A stretch of 64,000 nucleotides of DNA, taken from contig NC_046683.1 of assembly GCF_009870125.1 (NCBI RefSeq), positions 63,751,869 to 63,815,868 of the forward strand, read 5' to 3'. The notes below the pieces were generated by a model that saw only the letters and a list, made by a program, of their open reading frames with translations, ran no database searches and was not told where the DNA came from. The stretch comes from Drosophila pseudoobscura. Lineage: Eukaryota; Arthropoda; Insecta; Diptera; Drosophilidae. Numbering within the stretch: position 1 is the first letter of the stretch; each line of letters starts with the position of its first letter. Shown in pieces: positions 46,501 to 60,027 of this stretch. A program made the translations under genes and the position numbers.

Positions 46501-49500
46501 AAACGCGAGCAGGAGGTGATGGAAAAGTGGCGAAAGCTGCTGGAACTGCTGGAGAACCAGCGCCTCAACCTCTCGCAGATGAGCAACCTGATGAATCTGC
46601 TACGTGAAATCGCCAGCACCACGGAGTCCGTAAGGGAGCTGCAGCAGCAGTTCGCCTCGGAGGATGTGGGCCCGCATCTGCTGGGCGTCGAGGAGCTGCT
46701 GCAGGCGCACTCGCTGCAGGAACTCCAGGTGAACACGTACGGGGAGACGCTGAAGCGCTTCAATCGCCAGGCGGTGCCCTACAAGAGCTCCGAACACAAG
46801 GATGCCGCCGTGCTGGCCCAACGCCTCGGCGAGCTGGAGGAGGCCTACTCGGAGCTGATCAGGCGCTCGGCCGATCGGCGGGCACGCCTGGAGGAGGCCC
46901 GCAACTTCCACCATTTCATGGAAGACTACGACAACGAGGAGAGCTGGCTGGTGGACAAGCAGCGCATCTGCAAGACGGGCATCACAGCCAAGGACCTGCG
47001 GGCCGTGCTGTCCCTCCAGCAGAAGCACAAGGCGCTCGAGGATGAGATCAAGTCGCGGAAGCCCAAGTCCTCGCAGATGTCGGACGCTGGCAAGCGACTG
47101 ATCGGAGAGAAGCATCCGCGTTCCAGCGAGATTAAGAGCCGCATTGATTCCCTGGCGGAGCACTGGCAGGCCCTGGAGGCCCTGGTGGAGGTGCGACGCC
47201 GCCAGCTGGAGGATGCGGCAGAGGCCTACCAGTTCTACACGGATGCCAACGAGGCAGAGTCCTGGCTGAACGAGAAGATGGCCTTGGTCAACAGCAAGGA
47301 CTACGGCAACGATGAGCCCTCCGCCCAAGCGCTGCTCCAACGACATCGCGACCTCCAGGGGGAGCTGAATGCCTACTCCGGGGACATCCTGAACCTCAAT
47401 CAGCAGGCGGACAAACTGATCAAAGCCGGCATCTGCACCCTGGAGCTGACGGCTGCAGAGCCAGAGCTGCCCGACGTCGAGCAAGAGGAGTGGATCAATG
47501 AGACGCGCCTCGTGCCCAAGGAGGTGTGGGAGGACGAGTGGGTGGAGAAGTTGGAGCACAAGAAGGTCACGGAGACAAAGATGCTGCCGCACGTGCGCTC
47601 GCAGTTCCCCTTCGAGGGGCAGGGCATGAAGATGGAGAAGGGCGAGGTGATGCTCCTGAAGTCGAAGACCAACGACGACTGGTGGTGCGTGCGCAAGGAC
47701 AACGGTGTCGAGGGCTTCGTTCCAGCGAACTATGTGCGCGAGATCGAGCCCCGCCCGGTGGCCTGCATTGTGCCCAAGGCTGAGAAGGTCAAGTCCCTGC
47801 AGAAGGTCAAGAAAACCATTCTGGTGCGCCAAGTGGTGCCCGTGAAGAGGATTAAGCCGGTGAGTGTCGCCCCCAAGCCGCTCGTCCAGCGCCGTACCTC
47901 CACGCAGAGCATCAACGAGAACGCGGACAGCGTGGAGAAGCGCCAGCAGAGGATCAACGCCACCTACGACGAACTGCAGGAGATGGCCCAGAAGAGGCAT
48001 GCCCTCCTGGAGGATTCCATCCATCTGTTTGGCTTCTATCGCGAGTGCGACGATTTCGAGAAGTGGATGAAGGAGAAGGAGCGTATGATCAAGTCGGACG
48101 ACGGGGAGGGCGTGGACAATGCCAAGCGGAAGTTTGAGAAGTTCATCACGGACCTCTCGGCCGCCTCGAAGCGCGTGGAGGAGATCGACGGGGCAGTGGA
48201 CACCTTCCGTCGGCAGGGCCACTCGCAGCTGGACAAGATCATTGCCCGCCAGCGCCAGATCCATCAGATCTGGCAGCGTCTCAACAATGCCAAGGCCCAG
48301 CGCGAGAAGAGCCTGGAGGGAGCGTCCAGTGTGGAGCTCTTCAATCGCACCTGCGACGAGGCCAAGGTCTGGATGAGCGAGAAGATGCTCCAGCTGGACA
48401 CGGCTGTCATTACACCCGATCTGCGCACCGTTCAGGCCCTGCAGCGTCGCCACCAGAACCTCGAGCGAGAGCTGGCGCCAGTGGAGGACAAGGTGAATCG
48501 CGTCACGTATCTGGGTAACTCTGTAAAGAATGCCTATCCCGCGGAGCGTGACAATGTCAACGGGCGCCAGCAGGAGGTCCAGGACATGTGGCAACAGGTG
48601 CAGCAGCGCGGCAACGACCTGCGCAACCGCATCGAGAGCGAGGTCGGCCAACAGATATTCAACAACAGCGCCAAGACCCTCCTGGCATGGATCGATTCTG
48701 TGAAGGATCAACTGAATGCCGACGAATCGGCACGCGATGTGGAGACGGCCAACAATCTGCTGAAGAAACACAACGACCTGGGCGACGACATCCGGGCTCA
48801 CGACACGGAGTTCATCGAGGTCATTCAATTGGGCAAGCAGCTCTCCGATGGCAAACCCGACATGGCCGAAACTGTGGCTCTGATTGAGCGGTTGAAGGCC
48901 GAGCAGGATGCCATCCACAGGGGCTGGGCGGAGAAGCAAAAGTGGCTGCTGCAGTGCGTCGAGCTGCAAATGTTCAATCGCGAGGCGGACAAAATTGATG
49001 CCACCACCAAGAGCCATGAGGCCTTCTTGGAGTACAACAATTTGGGGGTAAGTGGAGCTCCATTTCTAGCTTTAAGCAAGGATACATAGGTGACGTACTT
49101 TTCCTGGTGTCTTATTTTGCCAGAGAGAGCCATAAAAAAGGAATGCATCGTCACCTCTATATCAATGTACCCTGCAGTGCCTTTTCGACTGTCAAATCTG
49201 CCAATAGTTTTTTATCGATAGTTGCCATCACTATTTGTGTATTCAAATATCACATATCTAATGCAACTGTTATCGATGGCTGGCGTTACGCGCGTTATTT
49301 GAATTTGTAATCGCAAATCTAATTCCTTAATTGTTTTTCCTACTTTTAGGCATCTCTCGACGAAGTCGAGGCCATACTGAAGCGTCATTTGGACTTTGAA
49401 AAGAGCCTAATGGCCCAGGACAAGATCCTCAAGGGCTTTAGCGACAATGCAGACAAGTTGATTGCCAATGATCACTATGATGCCAAGTAGTAAGAGTCCC

Positions 49501-52500
49501 GCCATCGCCTTTAGTGGCATTTCCCTAACCATAAATCGATTTCTTGCAGCATCGGCGACCGACGCAATCAAGTGCTGGGCAAACGAAAGGCCGTCAAGGA
49601 TCGGGCATTCGAGCGGAAGCGTCTGCTGCAGGCCTCCAAGGACTACAACAAATTCGCCGCCGAGGCTGACGACTTGAAGGTGTGGCTGCAGGACAAGACG
49701 AAGATTGCAGGCGATGAGAACTACCGGGATCTGAGCAACCTGCCCAGGAAGCTGCAGAAGCACAAGGCCTTCGAACGGGAGCTGCGCGCCAACGAGGGGC
49801 AGCTGCGGAACATCAACAAGGATGGGGAGGATCTCATTCAAGCGGGCAATCGTGTGCCAGAGGTGGAGTTCCGTGTGGCGGACCTGAACAAGAAGTGGAA
49901 GGATCTGCTGGCGCTGTCCGAGGACAAGGGCCGGAAGCTGGAGCAGGCCGCCTCGCAGCGAGAACACAATCGCGCCCTCGAGGATGCCAAGAAGAAGGTG
50001 GACGAACTGGATTCCGCACTCAAGAGCAAGGATGTGGGCAATGATCTGCGCAGCTGCAAGGATCTGATCAACAAGCAGCAGATCCTCGAGTCGGAGATCA
50101 CCATCTGGGACCAAAAGGTGGCCGAACTTGTGTCCACGGGCGACGACATGGCCCACGAGGGCCACTTCAATGCCAAGAACATCGAGGATGAAACCAAGGA
50201 GCTGCAGCAGCGGTTCAAGGACCTGCGGGATCCCACGCAGAAGCGCCGGGACAAGCTGGAGGAGAGCCTGAACTTCCACAAATTCGTATTCGAGCTGGAT
50301 GCAGAGTTCCAGTGGATCAATGACCATCTGCCTGCCGCCAAGTCGAATGAGCTTGGCCAGAACCTCCACCAGACGCAGTCGCTGTACAAGAAACACAAGA
50401 AACTGGAGGCCGAGATCAAGGGGCACCAGTCGATGATCAACAAGGCGCTGCAGGCGGGCCAGACACTGGTTGCCCAGCAGCATCCAGAGAGCGAAAATGT
50501 GGCGGCGCTGTGCAAGCAGCTGGAGGCCGCCTGGCAGGACCTGGAGCTCCACTGCAATGAGCGGTCCCGCAAGCTGGACATGTCCCTGAAGGCCCAGCAA
50601 TATCTGTTCGATGCCGGGGAGATCGAGTCCTGGTTGGGTGAGCGCAACAATGCCCTGCGATCCACGGAATACGGCCGTGATCGCGACTCTGCGGCCAAGT
50701 TGCTCACCAAACACAAGACGATCGAACTGGAATTGGACACCTATTCGGGCATCGTCACCGAAATGGGCCACAGCTGCGCCGCCATGGTGGCTGCCAATCA
50801 CCCGGACAGCAAAGTGCTCACCGCCAAGCAGCAGCTGATCGAGAAGATGCTCAAGTCGCTGCACAAGCTGGCCTCCCAGCGGCAGGGACGGCTCATGGAG
50901 AGCCTCAACAAGCACGAGTACTTCCTGGAGTCGGACGAGGTGGAGCAATGGATACGGGAGCAAGAGCAGACGGCCTCCTCGGAGGACTACGGCCAGGACT
51001 TTGAGCACTTGCAGCTGCTGCAGAACAAGTTCGACGATCTGAAGCACCGCGTGGAGGTGGGAGCCGATCGTGTGGATCAGAGCGAGCTGCAGGCCAAGAA
51101 GCTCATCGACACGGAGAGTCCCTACGCCAACGAAGTGGAGAAGCGACAGGAGCGGCTACGGACATCGTGGGAGAATCTGCTGCAGCTGCTGAACCAGCGC
51201 GAGCAGAAGCTGCATGCCGCCGGGGAGATCCATCGCTTCCATCGGGACGTGGCGGAGGCCCTGTTCCGCATTCAGGACAAGAATGCCGCCCTCTCGAACG
51301 AGCTTGGCAAGGATCTGAACTCTGCCTTGGCATTGCTGAGGAAACACGAGGGTTTCGAGAACGATTTGGTGGCCCTGGAGGCACAACTGCAAGTCCTAGT
51401 CGAGGACTCGGTGCGTCTGCAGGCCAAGTATCCCTCGAATGCTGTGGCCATCGCCCAGCAGCAGGACAAAGTGGTGGCTGCCTGGAATGACCTGAAGGAA
51501 CGTTCGACCGCACGCGGGGATCGCCTGGCGGCCAGCTCCGATCTGCAGACATTCCTCACGGACGTCAGGGACATTGTTTCATGGTCCTCCAACCTGCGGG
51601 CGGCCCTCCAGGCGGAGGAGCACGTCAGCGATGCTGCCGGAGCCACTGCCCTGAAGATCCAACACGATGCCATTTACGGCGAGATCGAGGCCCGGGAGGA
51701 CAAGTTCCGGTATCTGAACGAGTTGAGCGATTCGATGGTGCAGACGGGACACTATGCCGCCGCCGATGTGGAGGAGAAGTGCGCCGCCATGCTGGACGAG
51801 CGACAGAAGCTGCACGCCGCCTGGAACAAGAAGAAGATCATGCTGGAGCAGAAGATCGATCTGTTCTGCTTCCTGCGCGACGCGAAGCAGATTGATAATC
51901 TGTCCAGCAGCCAGCAGGCGGCCCTCAGCAGCTCCGACTTCGGCCAGACGGTGGAGGATGTGCAGAACCAGATCAAGAAGCACGACGAGTTCGAGCGACT
52001 CATCCAGACACAGGAGGAGAAGGTGGCCCTGCTGCAGGAGCACGGAAGGAAACTGATCGAGCAGCGGCACTACGACAGCGCCAACATCCAGACAATACTC
52101 CAGGGAGTGCTCGCCCGCCGCCAGAAGGTCAAGGATCTGTGCGCCGTACGCCGATACAAGCTGGAGGATGCCCTGCTCTATGCCAAGTTCGTGAGGGATT
52201 GCGCCGAAGCGGAGTCCTGGATCAGCGAGAAGCAAAAGAAACTGGAGGCAGATGCCGCCAACTACGCGGAGGTCACGAACCTCGACGAGAAGATCAAGAA
52301 ACTGCAGAAGCACCAGGCCTTCCAGGCCGAAGTGGCCGCCAATCAGGGCCGCATCAAGGAGATCCAGGACACGGGCGTCATTCTCTTGAGCAAACAGCAC
52401 GAATCGTCGCCGGAGATCAGACTGGCCATCGAGAGGGTCCTGAATGCCTGGCAGGGACTTCTCGCAGAGTTGGATCAATGCGGCCGCGGGCTGGAGGAGG

Positions 52501-55500
52501 CACAGGACATCCTCGAATTCAACAACCAGCTGGACAAGATCGAGGCCTGGATTAGGGACAAGGAAATGATGGTGCAGGCCAGCGACACCGGCAGGGATCT
52601 GGAGCATTGCAATGCTCTGATGCGGAAGCTCGACGACGTCGACTCGGACATGCGAGTGGACGACCAGCGGGTGAAGCACATCAACCAGCTGGCGGACAAG
52701 CTGATCAATCAGGCCCAGCTGCCAGAGGACACGCAGAGCGTGGACAAGCGACGACGCGACTTCAACCACAATTGGCGGCAGCTCCAAGGGGCCCTGAATG
52801 CCTATCGTGCCCTTCTTGGCGGAGCCAACGAGATCCATGTGTTCAATCGCGATGTGGACGACACGGCGGAGCGCATTGCGGAGAAGTCGCTGGCCATGAG
52901 CTCGGCGGACACCGGAAGAGACCTGGCTGCCGTCGAGGCACTGATTCGCCGAGAGGAGGCCCTGGAGAGGGACATGTCTGCCGTCAAGCAGAAGATCGAT
53001 CAGCACGAGACGGCAGCGCAGTTCCTCATCGGAAAGTATCCCGAAAGAGGCGCCCAGCATATCGAGCGGAAGCTGGAGGAGCTCCACAAGTCGTGGGCCA
53101 ATCTGCAGAGCCTTTCGGTGCGACGACAGAGTGTCCTGAACGAGGCCTACCTCGTGCACAAGTTCGTGTCGGACGTGCGCGAGCTGGAGCTGTGGGTCAA
53201 CGACATGGTCAAGAAAATGAACAACGCCCAGGCCCCGTCGACCATCAACGACTGCGAGACGCAGCTAGAGCTGCACCAAGAGCGCAAGGTGGAGATCGAG
53301 GGCAGAGATCAGGCCTTTGTGGGCCTCAAGCAGCACGGCGAACAGTTGTCCGGGAAGCAGAAGCCATCGGAGAACGTCAAGAAGTATCTGCTGGTGCTGG
53401 AGGAGCTCCACCAGACGCTGCACGAGGCATGGAGCGAGAGGGCCAGGGACCTGACGGAGGCCCACCAGCTGCAGCTGTTCAAGGCGCAGGTCGAGCAAGT
53501 GGAGATGTGGTTGGCCAACAAAGAGGCCTTCCTCAACAACGACGACCTGGGCGACTCGTACACGGCGGTGGAGCGTCTCCTCAAGAAGCACGATGCCTTC
53601 GAGAAGCTGCTGAACGCGGACCACGTCGATACCCTGCAGAAGTTCGCCCAAAGCATACTCGAAGGCGATCCGAAAGACGGGGACCTGATCAGGGAAAAGC
53701 TCGCCTACATCCTGCGGCGCAAGCAGAAGCTGCTGGATCTGTCGGAGGAGCGAAAGCAGCGACTCCTGCAGTCCCTGCAGTTGCAGGAATTCCTGCGGAG
53801 TCTCTACGAGATCGACCGCTGGCTGGTCCAGAAGCTCCAGGGGGCGCTGGACGAGAACTACCGCGAGCCGAGCAATCTGCAGTCCAAGATCCAGAAGCAC
53901 TCCACCTTCGATGCGGAGCTGTTGAGCAACAGTCCGCGCGTGCAGTCGGTCATCAGCGAGGGTGAGCGCCTCATCAAGGGCGAGCACTTTGCCAAGGACG
54001 AGATTGCGCAGCAAGTGCAGCTCCTGGAGGGCGACTGGCTCAAGCTGAAGGCCGCCTCGCAGGCCAAGAAGGAGAAGCTGCAGCAGGCCCACGAGGCCTT
54101 GGCCTTCAACCGAAGCGTCGACGAATTCAACAACTGGATGGACGATGTGGAGCTGCAGCTCTCGAGCGAGGACTATGGCAAGGATCTGGCCACCGTCAGC
54201 AATCTGCTGAAGAAGCACGAACGCCTCGAGGCCGACGTGGCGCACCACAACGACCTGGCGGATCAGCTGAAGCTCAAGGACGAGCGCTTCTTCCAGGCGG
54301 ATCACTTCCTCAAGCACGAAATCCACGAACGGGCAATGGCCAGCATCAAGCGGTACAACACGCTGCACGAGCCGATTGCCATTCGCCGGGAGAACCTCGA
54401 GGACTCCCTGAGTCTGCAGCAGTTCCTGCGCGATGCCGAGGACGAGCTCCAGTGGCTGGCCGAGAAGCAGCTGGTGGCTGGGTCCCAGGACCTCGGCAGC
54501 AGTCTGCTCGCCGTGCAGGGACTCCAGAAGAAACACAATGCCCTGGAGGCGGAGCTCACCTCGCAGGAGCCGCTGATTCAGGCGCTCCTGCAGCGCGGAC
54601 AGCAGATGATACGCGACAATCACTTCGCCAGCGAGGAGCTGCAGTACAAGTCGGAGCTGCTGCAGAAGCAGCTCCTCCAGCTGCGCGACCTGGCGGCCAT
54701 TCGCCGCCTCAGACTCCTCGACGCCGTCGAGAGCCAGCTGTTCTATGTGGAGGCCAACGAGGCGGACGCCTGGATGCGGGAGAAGCGACCGATTCTGACC
54801 AGCAGCGACTACGGACGCGATGAGATCTCTGTGCAGGGACACCAGAAGAAACTGGAGGTCCTGCAGCGAGAGCTCACCTCGTTCCGTCCATCCATCGACA
54901 AGGTGAACAAACTGGCCACGGGATTGGTGGAGCGCAATCACTTTGACAGCGCCAACATCCAGGAGAAGAACGGCCAGGTGGAGCAGCAGTACGGGGACCT
55001 CCTGCGTCTCGCCAAGGAGCGCGAACTGCGTCTCGGCGAGTGCAAGAAGCTCTTCGAGTACCTGCGCGAAACGGAGGAGCTGCACGAGTGGGTGGGCGAC
55101 CAGATGGCCGTCACGGCCAGCGAGGACTACGGCGAGGACGTGGAGCACGTCGAGCAGCTGATGCTGGCCTTCGAGTCCTTTGTGTCGAACCTGAACGCGA
55201 ATGAGGCGCGTGTGGAGGCCTGCCTGGACCGCGGCGACCGCCTCATCCAGGAGAACAATCCCTACCGCAACTCCATCAAGTCGAAGCGCGACGAAACGAA
55301 GCAGCTGTGGGACGAGCTCAAGGATCTGGTGAATGCCCGCCAGGATGCGCTGGCCGGGGCCAAGCAGGTGCACGTCTACGACCGCGTGGCCGATGAGACC
55401 ATCACGCTGATCCAGGAGAAGGACGCCTCGCTCATTTCCGAGGACTATGGCCAGGATCTGGAGAGCATCCAGGCGCTGGGACGGAAGCATCTGGTGTTCG

Positions 55501-58500
55501 AATCGGAGCTTGTGGGCATCCAGGGTCAGGTCGAGTCCGTGCTGGCAGAGGCCGTGAAACTCGGCGAGATCTATCCGGACGCCAGGGAGCACATCGAGGT
55601 GAAGCGGGACGAGACGGTGGAGGCCTGGACGGACCTCAAGGATAAGACGACGGCCAGGAAGAGCAAACTCTCGCAGGCGGAGCAGCTGCAGTCGTACTTC
55701 GACGAGTACCGCGATCTGATCGCCTGGATCAACGAGATGCTGGCCAAGATCACGGCCCCCGACCTAGCGAACAGTGTGGCCGGAGCGGAGCTCCTTTTGG
55801 CCAGCACCAAGGACCACGACGCGGAGATCTGTGCGCGCGACGAGACCTTTGCCAACTTCGCGTCCAACGGACAGCAGCTGATCAAGGAGAAGCACTTCCT
55901 CGCGAACGAGGTGGAGGATAAGATCAAGGTGCTGCACTCGCGGCACGAGCTGCTGAAGCTGACACTCCGCCAGAGGCGGGATATCTACGAGCTGAACCTG
56001 GACACGCAGCTGTTCCTCAAGGATGCGGAGATCCTCGAGCAATGGATCAGCAGTCGGGAGCCGCAGCTGAAGGATGCCAAGCTCGGGGACTCGATACCCC
56101 AGGTGGAGGATCTGCTGCGACGCCACGAGGACTTTGAGAAGACAGTGGCCGCCCAGGAGGAGAAGTTCCAGGCCATCAAGCGGATCACGCTACTGGAGCA
56201 GCTGTTCCGCAAGCAGCTGGAGCAGGAGAAGATCTCCAAGCGGCAGGAGAAGGAGCGCCAGGAGAAGGAACGCCTCGAGCAGCTCAAGCAGCGGGAACTG
56301 CAGCGCCTCGCGGACGAGCGCAGACGCGCCGAGAAGCAGCAGGAGCATCGCCCACAGCAGGAGAAGACACCCATCTTCTCCTCGCCGATGGTCACGATAT
56401 CCGGCACAGCGGCAGGCGCAGGAGCAGCCAGTGGCCCCCATTCGCCGGCCGTCAGCCAGGCCACACTGCGCCCCACCTTCGGGGATGAGAACGAGCACAT
56501 GGCCCTGCAGAAGAGCAGCTCTAGCGGCATGTTCGGGGATCGGCTGCGACGCGGCTCCGCGGATGCCAATGTGAAGCGAGCGGAGAGCATGAAGGTGCAG
56601 CCGAAGCAGCCCAAGCGCACGCCCTCGTTCACCACGCGTCGACGCGCGCAGTCCTTCCGCAAGAACCAGAAGGGCGAGGGCTTTGACCTGCCGCCCGTCG
56701 AGATCCAAGGGATGCTGGAGCGCAAGCACGGGCTGCAATCGGGCGGCAAGAAGGCGCCCGTTCGCTCCTGGAAGCAGTTCCACACGGTGCTCTGCGGCCA
56801 GCTGGTGTGCTTCTTCAAGGACGAGAACGATTTCCTGCAGCAGAAGACGGCCACGGCTCCAGTGAATATCCTGGGAGCCAAATGCGAGCGAGCCGATGAC
56901 TACACAAAGAAGAAGTACGTGTTCCGGCTGAGGCTGCCCGACGGCTCGGAGTTCCTCTTCGAGGCGCCATCGCTGGACATCCTGAACGATTGGGTACGCA
57001 AGATATCCTTCCACGCTAGTCTGCCGCCAAATCTACAGCTCCTGAGCTACGACGAGTCTATGAAGGTAACAAAACGGAACAGGACTCGAGCCTTGAATGA
57101 TTTCTAACGTGTTTTTTTCTGTGCAGCAACAATCGAGCAGCTCGCCGGACATTAAGGTTAGCAGCAGCGTGGAGTCGCCCGTGAGTTCGAGGAACTCCTC
57201 GCCGGACTCGCAGCGTCGTGCCAGCAGTGGCCAGACGCTGGATGTCACGGCCACACCGCAGATGGCCTTCCTGCAGCGACAGATGCAACAACAGCAGCAG
57301 CAGCAATCGCAGCCCAGCTCCCCCACTTCCCCCACTTCCCCCACAGCCGGAGGCTTCGATCAGAAGCCGCCAATTCCGCCGCGTGGCGCACCGCCAGTGG
57401 CCAGCAATCGCCAGAGCCAGGAGAATCTAGTGGTCCTGCGCAATCGCCAAAGTTCGAGCAATGGTAGGATGGGAGGTGCACCGTTGGGGGCTCCAAGAGT
57501 TGAAGCTAATGATGGATTCCCCTTTTCAGATCTAACCGATGGACGCTCTGCCACCTTACCCGCCGGAATGACTGGAGTCCAGCAGCAGCAGAACGGCAGC
57601 ACCAAGGACGACAGCACTGGGCTGCAGCGCAACAGCGAGGCCAGACAATCGGGTGAGTGTCCTCCGGCCGTCGAACCATATGAATCGAGTAGAGATTCTG
57701 TGCGATCCATTTGTCTGTTTGTTCCACAACTCCACAACAACACCACACATTATTCCTCCACTCACAATTCCAAAGATAATCCGCCGCCATTGCCAACCAC
57801 GATGCCACCCGTTGGGGGCCATGGCCATGGCCACCATCATCAGCATCAGCATCCCCAACATCCCCAGCATCAGCATCAGGCCCAGGTGCAGCAGCGCATC
57901 AATGCCTTCAATGCTGCGGCCAGCAGCAACCAGCAGCAGCCGGACTTCTACAGCAACAATCTGACGAGACAGCAGCAGCACCATCACATGTCGCCGCAGA
58001 GGGTGCCCTCGTTGGGCACGGGACGGATCGACTCGACGCGCAAGTTCATCGAAATGGAGGCGGCACAGCAGCAGCAGCAGCAGTCGCCCAATGGGAGCCC
58101 CGCCAAGCGCACCGTCAGCTACTCGAACTCCAGCAGCGGTGCGAGCAGCAATGGCAATGGCAATGGTAATGTGAAGTCCACTACGACTACGGCCACGACC
58201 ACTGTCAGTAGTAGCACATCCACCTCCACGAGCAGTCGCACGGTGTGGCATCTAACGAGCTCTTCGCCCACCTCATCGACCAAATCGAAATCATCAGCCT
58301 CTGGGGAGCCGGCATCATCGTCATCATCATCCAACAACAACAACATCAGCAACGCCATCAGTAATCCAAGCTATATGGGTCTGCATCTCCAGAATAACAA
58401 TAACGAATCAAGTGGATATGGATTTGGTGGTTAGAAGAGTCCTAACATTACTATATAGCATGTGGAATGATGTAGCTCTTAAGAATGGAATGGTCTTTTC

Positions 58501-59091
58501 TCTACTTCTCTAAAAATACCTCCTCTCTCTCTCTCTCTCTCTCTGTGTTTCTGCATGCCTGTTTCTCTGTAACCCATTTATGCGGAGAAGGTACCTCCTC
58601 TTCCTCCACTGTTAAATCTGCAAAGCTGACGCGTCGATCCTATCTGCGCACGAGTTTACAAAGTATTCAGAATTTCCTATATATTGTATAATCCTCTCCT
58701 TTTTAGGCTAAGAAACGTATACCTCACTTTCTGTTACACTCCACAGCACCCCACATATGCATGCTTTTTCCTCGCCATTGAATCAGATCTCCCAGCACTC
58801 ACACTCTTCTGTTTATGCTTCGCAGGTTGGGGCACTACACGCTTTGAGAGCAACAGGCCCGTATCCTTGCAGCCGGACTCCATTAGCTTCTCCCGTGTGT
58901 CCGCCGAGAGCTCCAGCGAGAGCGAGGCGCAGTCCATATCCTCAGTGTCTGGGGTGAAGGGCAGCAGCGGCGGCAGCAGTAAGGGGACTAAAGAAGAGCG
59001 TCGCAGTGGCATGTTCCGCATCTTTGGCCGCAAGGGCGACAAGGAGAAGGAAAAGGACAAGCGGCGATCCAGTCAAGTGCCGCCACAGTGA
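40570..59091 (+). CDS. kst: karst, beta-heavy spectrin
   Basis: Giant apical membrane-skeleton protein that cross-links actin and pairs with alpha-spectrin. Coding exons: 40570-40654, 42282-42484, 42543-42710, 45053-45169, 45236-45498, 45561-45690, 45816-46003, 46074-49047, 49350-49489, 49550-57065, 57127-57463, 57530-57652, 58826-59091. All phases agree and give about 4169 residues (family about 4100). Two CH domains (about 75-300) bind actin, and spectrin repeats fill about 390-3700. An SH3 domain ([21 protein letters not shown]) sits at about 885-945, the beta-heavy hallmark. A PH domain (EIQGMLERK ... ILNDWVRKI) sits at about 3805-3913. The tail is Ser-rich, ending [10 protein letters not shown]. 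Start is at 40570 (MEEHN), with alternative starts at Met50 or Met57 (MTQRDG). An exon of 7.5 kb with no stop shows the gene is intact. Confidence 0.96.
40655..42281 (+). other. kst: kst intron between first two coding exons
   Basis: 1.6 kb flanked by a GTAGGT donor and a pyrimidine-rich acceptor (CTCTCTTTTGTAG). AT-rich in the distal part. I see no gene or known element. Confidence 0.7.
43247..43270. repeat. (TGCC)n microsatellite
   Basis: Six TGCC units within the kst intron 42711-45052. Confidence 0.9.
43852..44053 (+). mobile_element. INE-1/DINE-1-like fragment in a kst intron
   Basis: Shares ordered blocks with the element at 18795-19893: CTCAGAGACTATAAGAGCTAGAG, CAGAATCATAGATAATGACC, ATATCTATCAGATT, and CAAATCAATCGATTTGCC before a TCTCTATCTCCC tail. 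It lacks the terminal TATACCC end, so it is a partial copy. Confidence 0.65.
57464..57529 (+). other. kst: kst 66-bp in-frame intron or retained segment
   Basis: Bounded by GTAGGA and CCCCTTTTCAG, 66 bases, divisible by three and free of stops in the kst frame. Spliced and unspliced messages would both encode full-length protein, differing by 22 residues. The acceptor is good and the donor moderate. Confidence 0.6.
57776..58434 (+). CDS. kst: kst alternative C-terminal exon (Gln/His/Ser-rich)
   Basis: Open in the kst frame from an acceptor after CACAATTCCAAAG, encoding about 220 residues rich in His-Gln, poly-Gln and Ser-Thr, and ending at a TAG (58432-58434). It would follow exon 57530-57652 in the same phase used by the terminal exon at 58826, so it can replace that exon with a different C-terminus. 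It could also splice on to 58826 through a weak donor just before the TAG (GGTG|GTTAGA), which also keeps frame. The preceding 123 bases (57653-57775) are open too, so a readthrough form is possible. D. melanogaster kst is known to have long and short isoforms of about this size difference. Confidence 0.6.
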
Positions 59092-59443
59092 AAGGGGCAA
59101 AGGCAAATCGAGCGGAGGCAAAGCATTACAAACTAATCAAAACAGACCGAATTGTTTTTGTATTTTTTTTATATAAAGATAAATATATATACCCCATAAT
59201 AATTTAATTTGTATCCCAAAAAAAAAACACACACACCCCCAACAAAACACATTGCGCCAAGGGCAGTATATCTTAAAAAAGCAGTAAAAATATGAAACGC
59301 CTTTACTTAGAGCTAAAGCGATTGAAGAACGATCGATTAAAAGTATATATATATAAAGTCAATGTTTTAATTGCATTATAAAATCTATGTGTAAGTCTTG
59401 TTCGTTGTATGATTAAATGTAATTTTCGTAAAAAAAAAGATTT

Positions 59444-59449
59444 AATAAA
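59444..59449 (+). terminator. kst: kst poly(A) signal
   Basis: AATAAA about 350 bases after the kst stop, in AT-rich sequence typical of a 3' UTR end. Confidence 0.6.
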
Positions 59450-59469
59450 TATTATACATACATATGTGT

Positions 59470-60027
59470 ATGCAGAATATATGTGAAACAAATTCCAATG
59501 CTTATCAATTCGTTTAATCTCGATCACTAAGCGGTTAGAACGTCCAGATCCAGAGCTATAGCGGTTCAAAGACACTGGCAATATCCTTGGTTTTCCTTGA
59601 TGCCTCCAAAAAATCCTGCCCCGCCCTGATCCTTGATAAGGACCACATTAATCAAGGATATTCCCCCGATCATAGGAAGCCACTGCATACTCAGATCGTC
59701 CCACAAGTAGAGCAGAAAACTAAATATGTTTGACTGGGCATGTCGAGGTCCCAATCCAAGGATCAATGAAAGTTCTCTAATCGCATTCGATAAATTCTGC
59801 ATCCATTTTTTCCCTTTCAACTATTGCCAAGCAATCATAATGTATTCTTCTACCAGCATAGGTAATATTGGTAGCATATGTCAACGATAGTCAGCGGCTA
59901 GTCCACCACTAGCTATAAGTGTCATCACCGGAACACATGGTAAATATGCATGTGGTCATCTGTCTCTCTCTCTTTCATTTCTTACACCAACACCAGCCGT
60001 TTTATCTCGCTCTGGCCACAAACTGCT
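59470..60027. other. Spacer downstream of kst with a partial repeat copy
   Basis: No supported gene. 59590-59690 contains a diverged copy of the repeat seen at 63061-63405 (CTTGATCCTTGATAAGGACCAC..., AATCAAGGATATTCCCCCGAT, AGGAAGCCACTGCA). An 84-codon minus-strand frame covers it but matches nothing known. Confidence 0.5.

Noticed and set aside
46600..49017. 805-codon open frame antisense to kst
   Set aside because: It mirrors the kst exon and its product is Leu/His/Gln/Val-rich, the expected shadow of a GC3-rich coiled-coil gene (Glu/Lys/Gln/Leu codons). The same applies to the antisense frames at 49407-51047, 51579-53159 and 53265-55592.
59566..59820. 84-codon minus-strand frame downstream of kst
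   Set aside because: Overlaps a diverged repeat copy, has no recognised similarity, and stands alone without splice or promoter signals.
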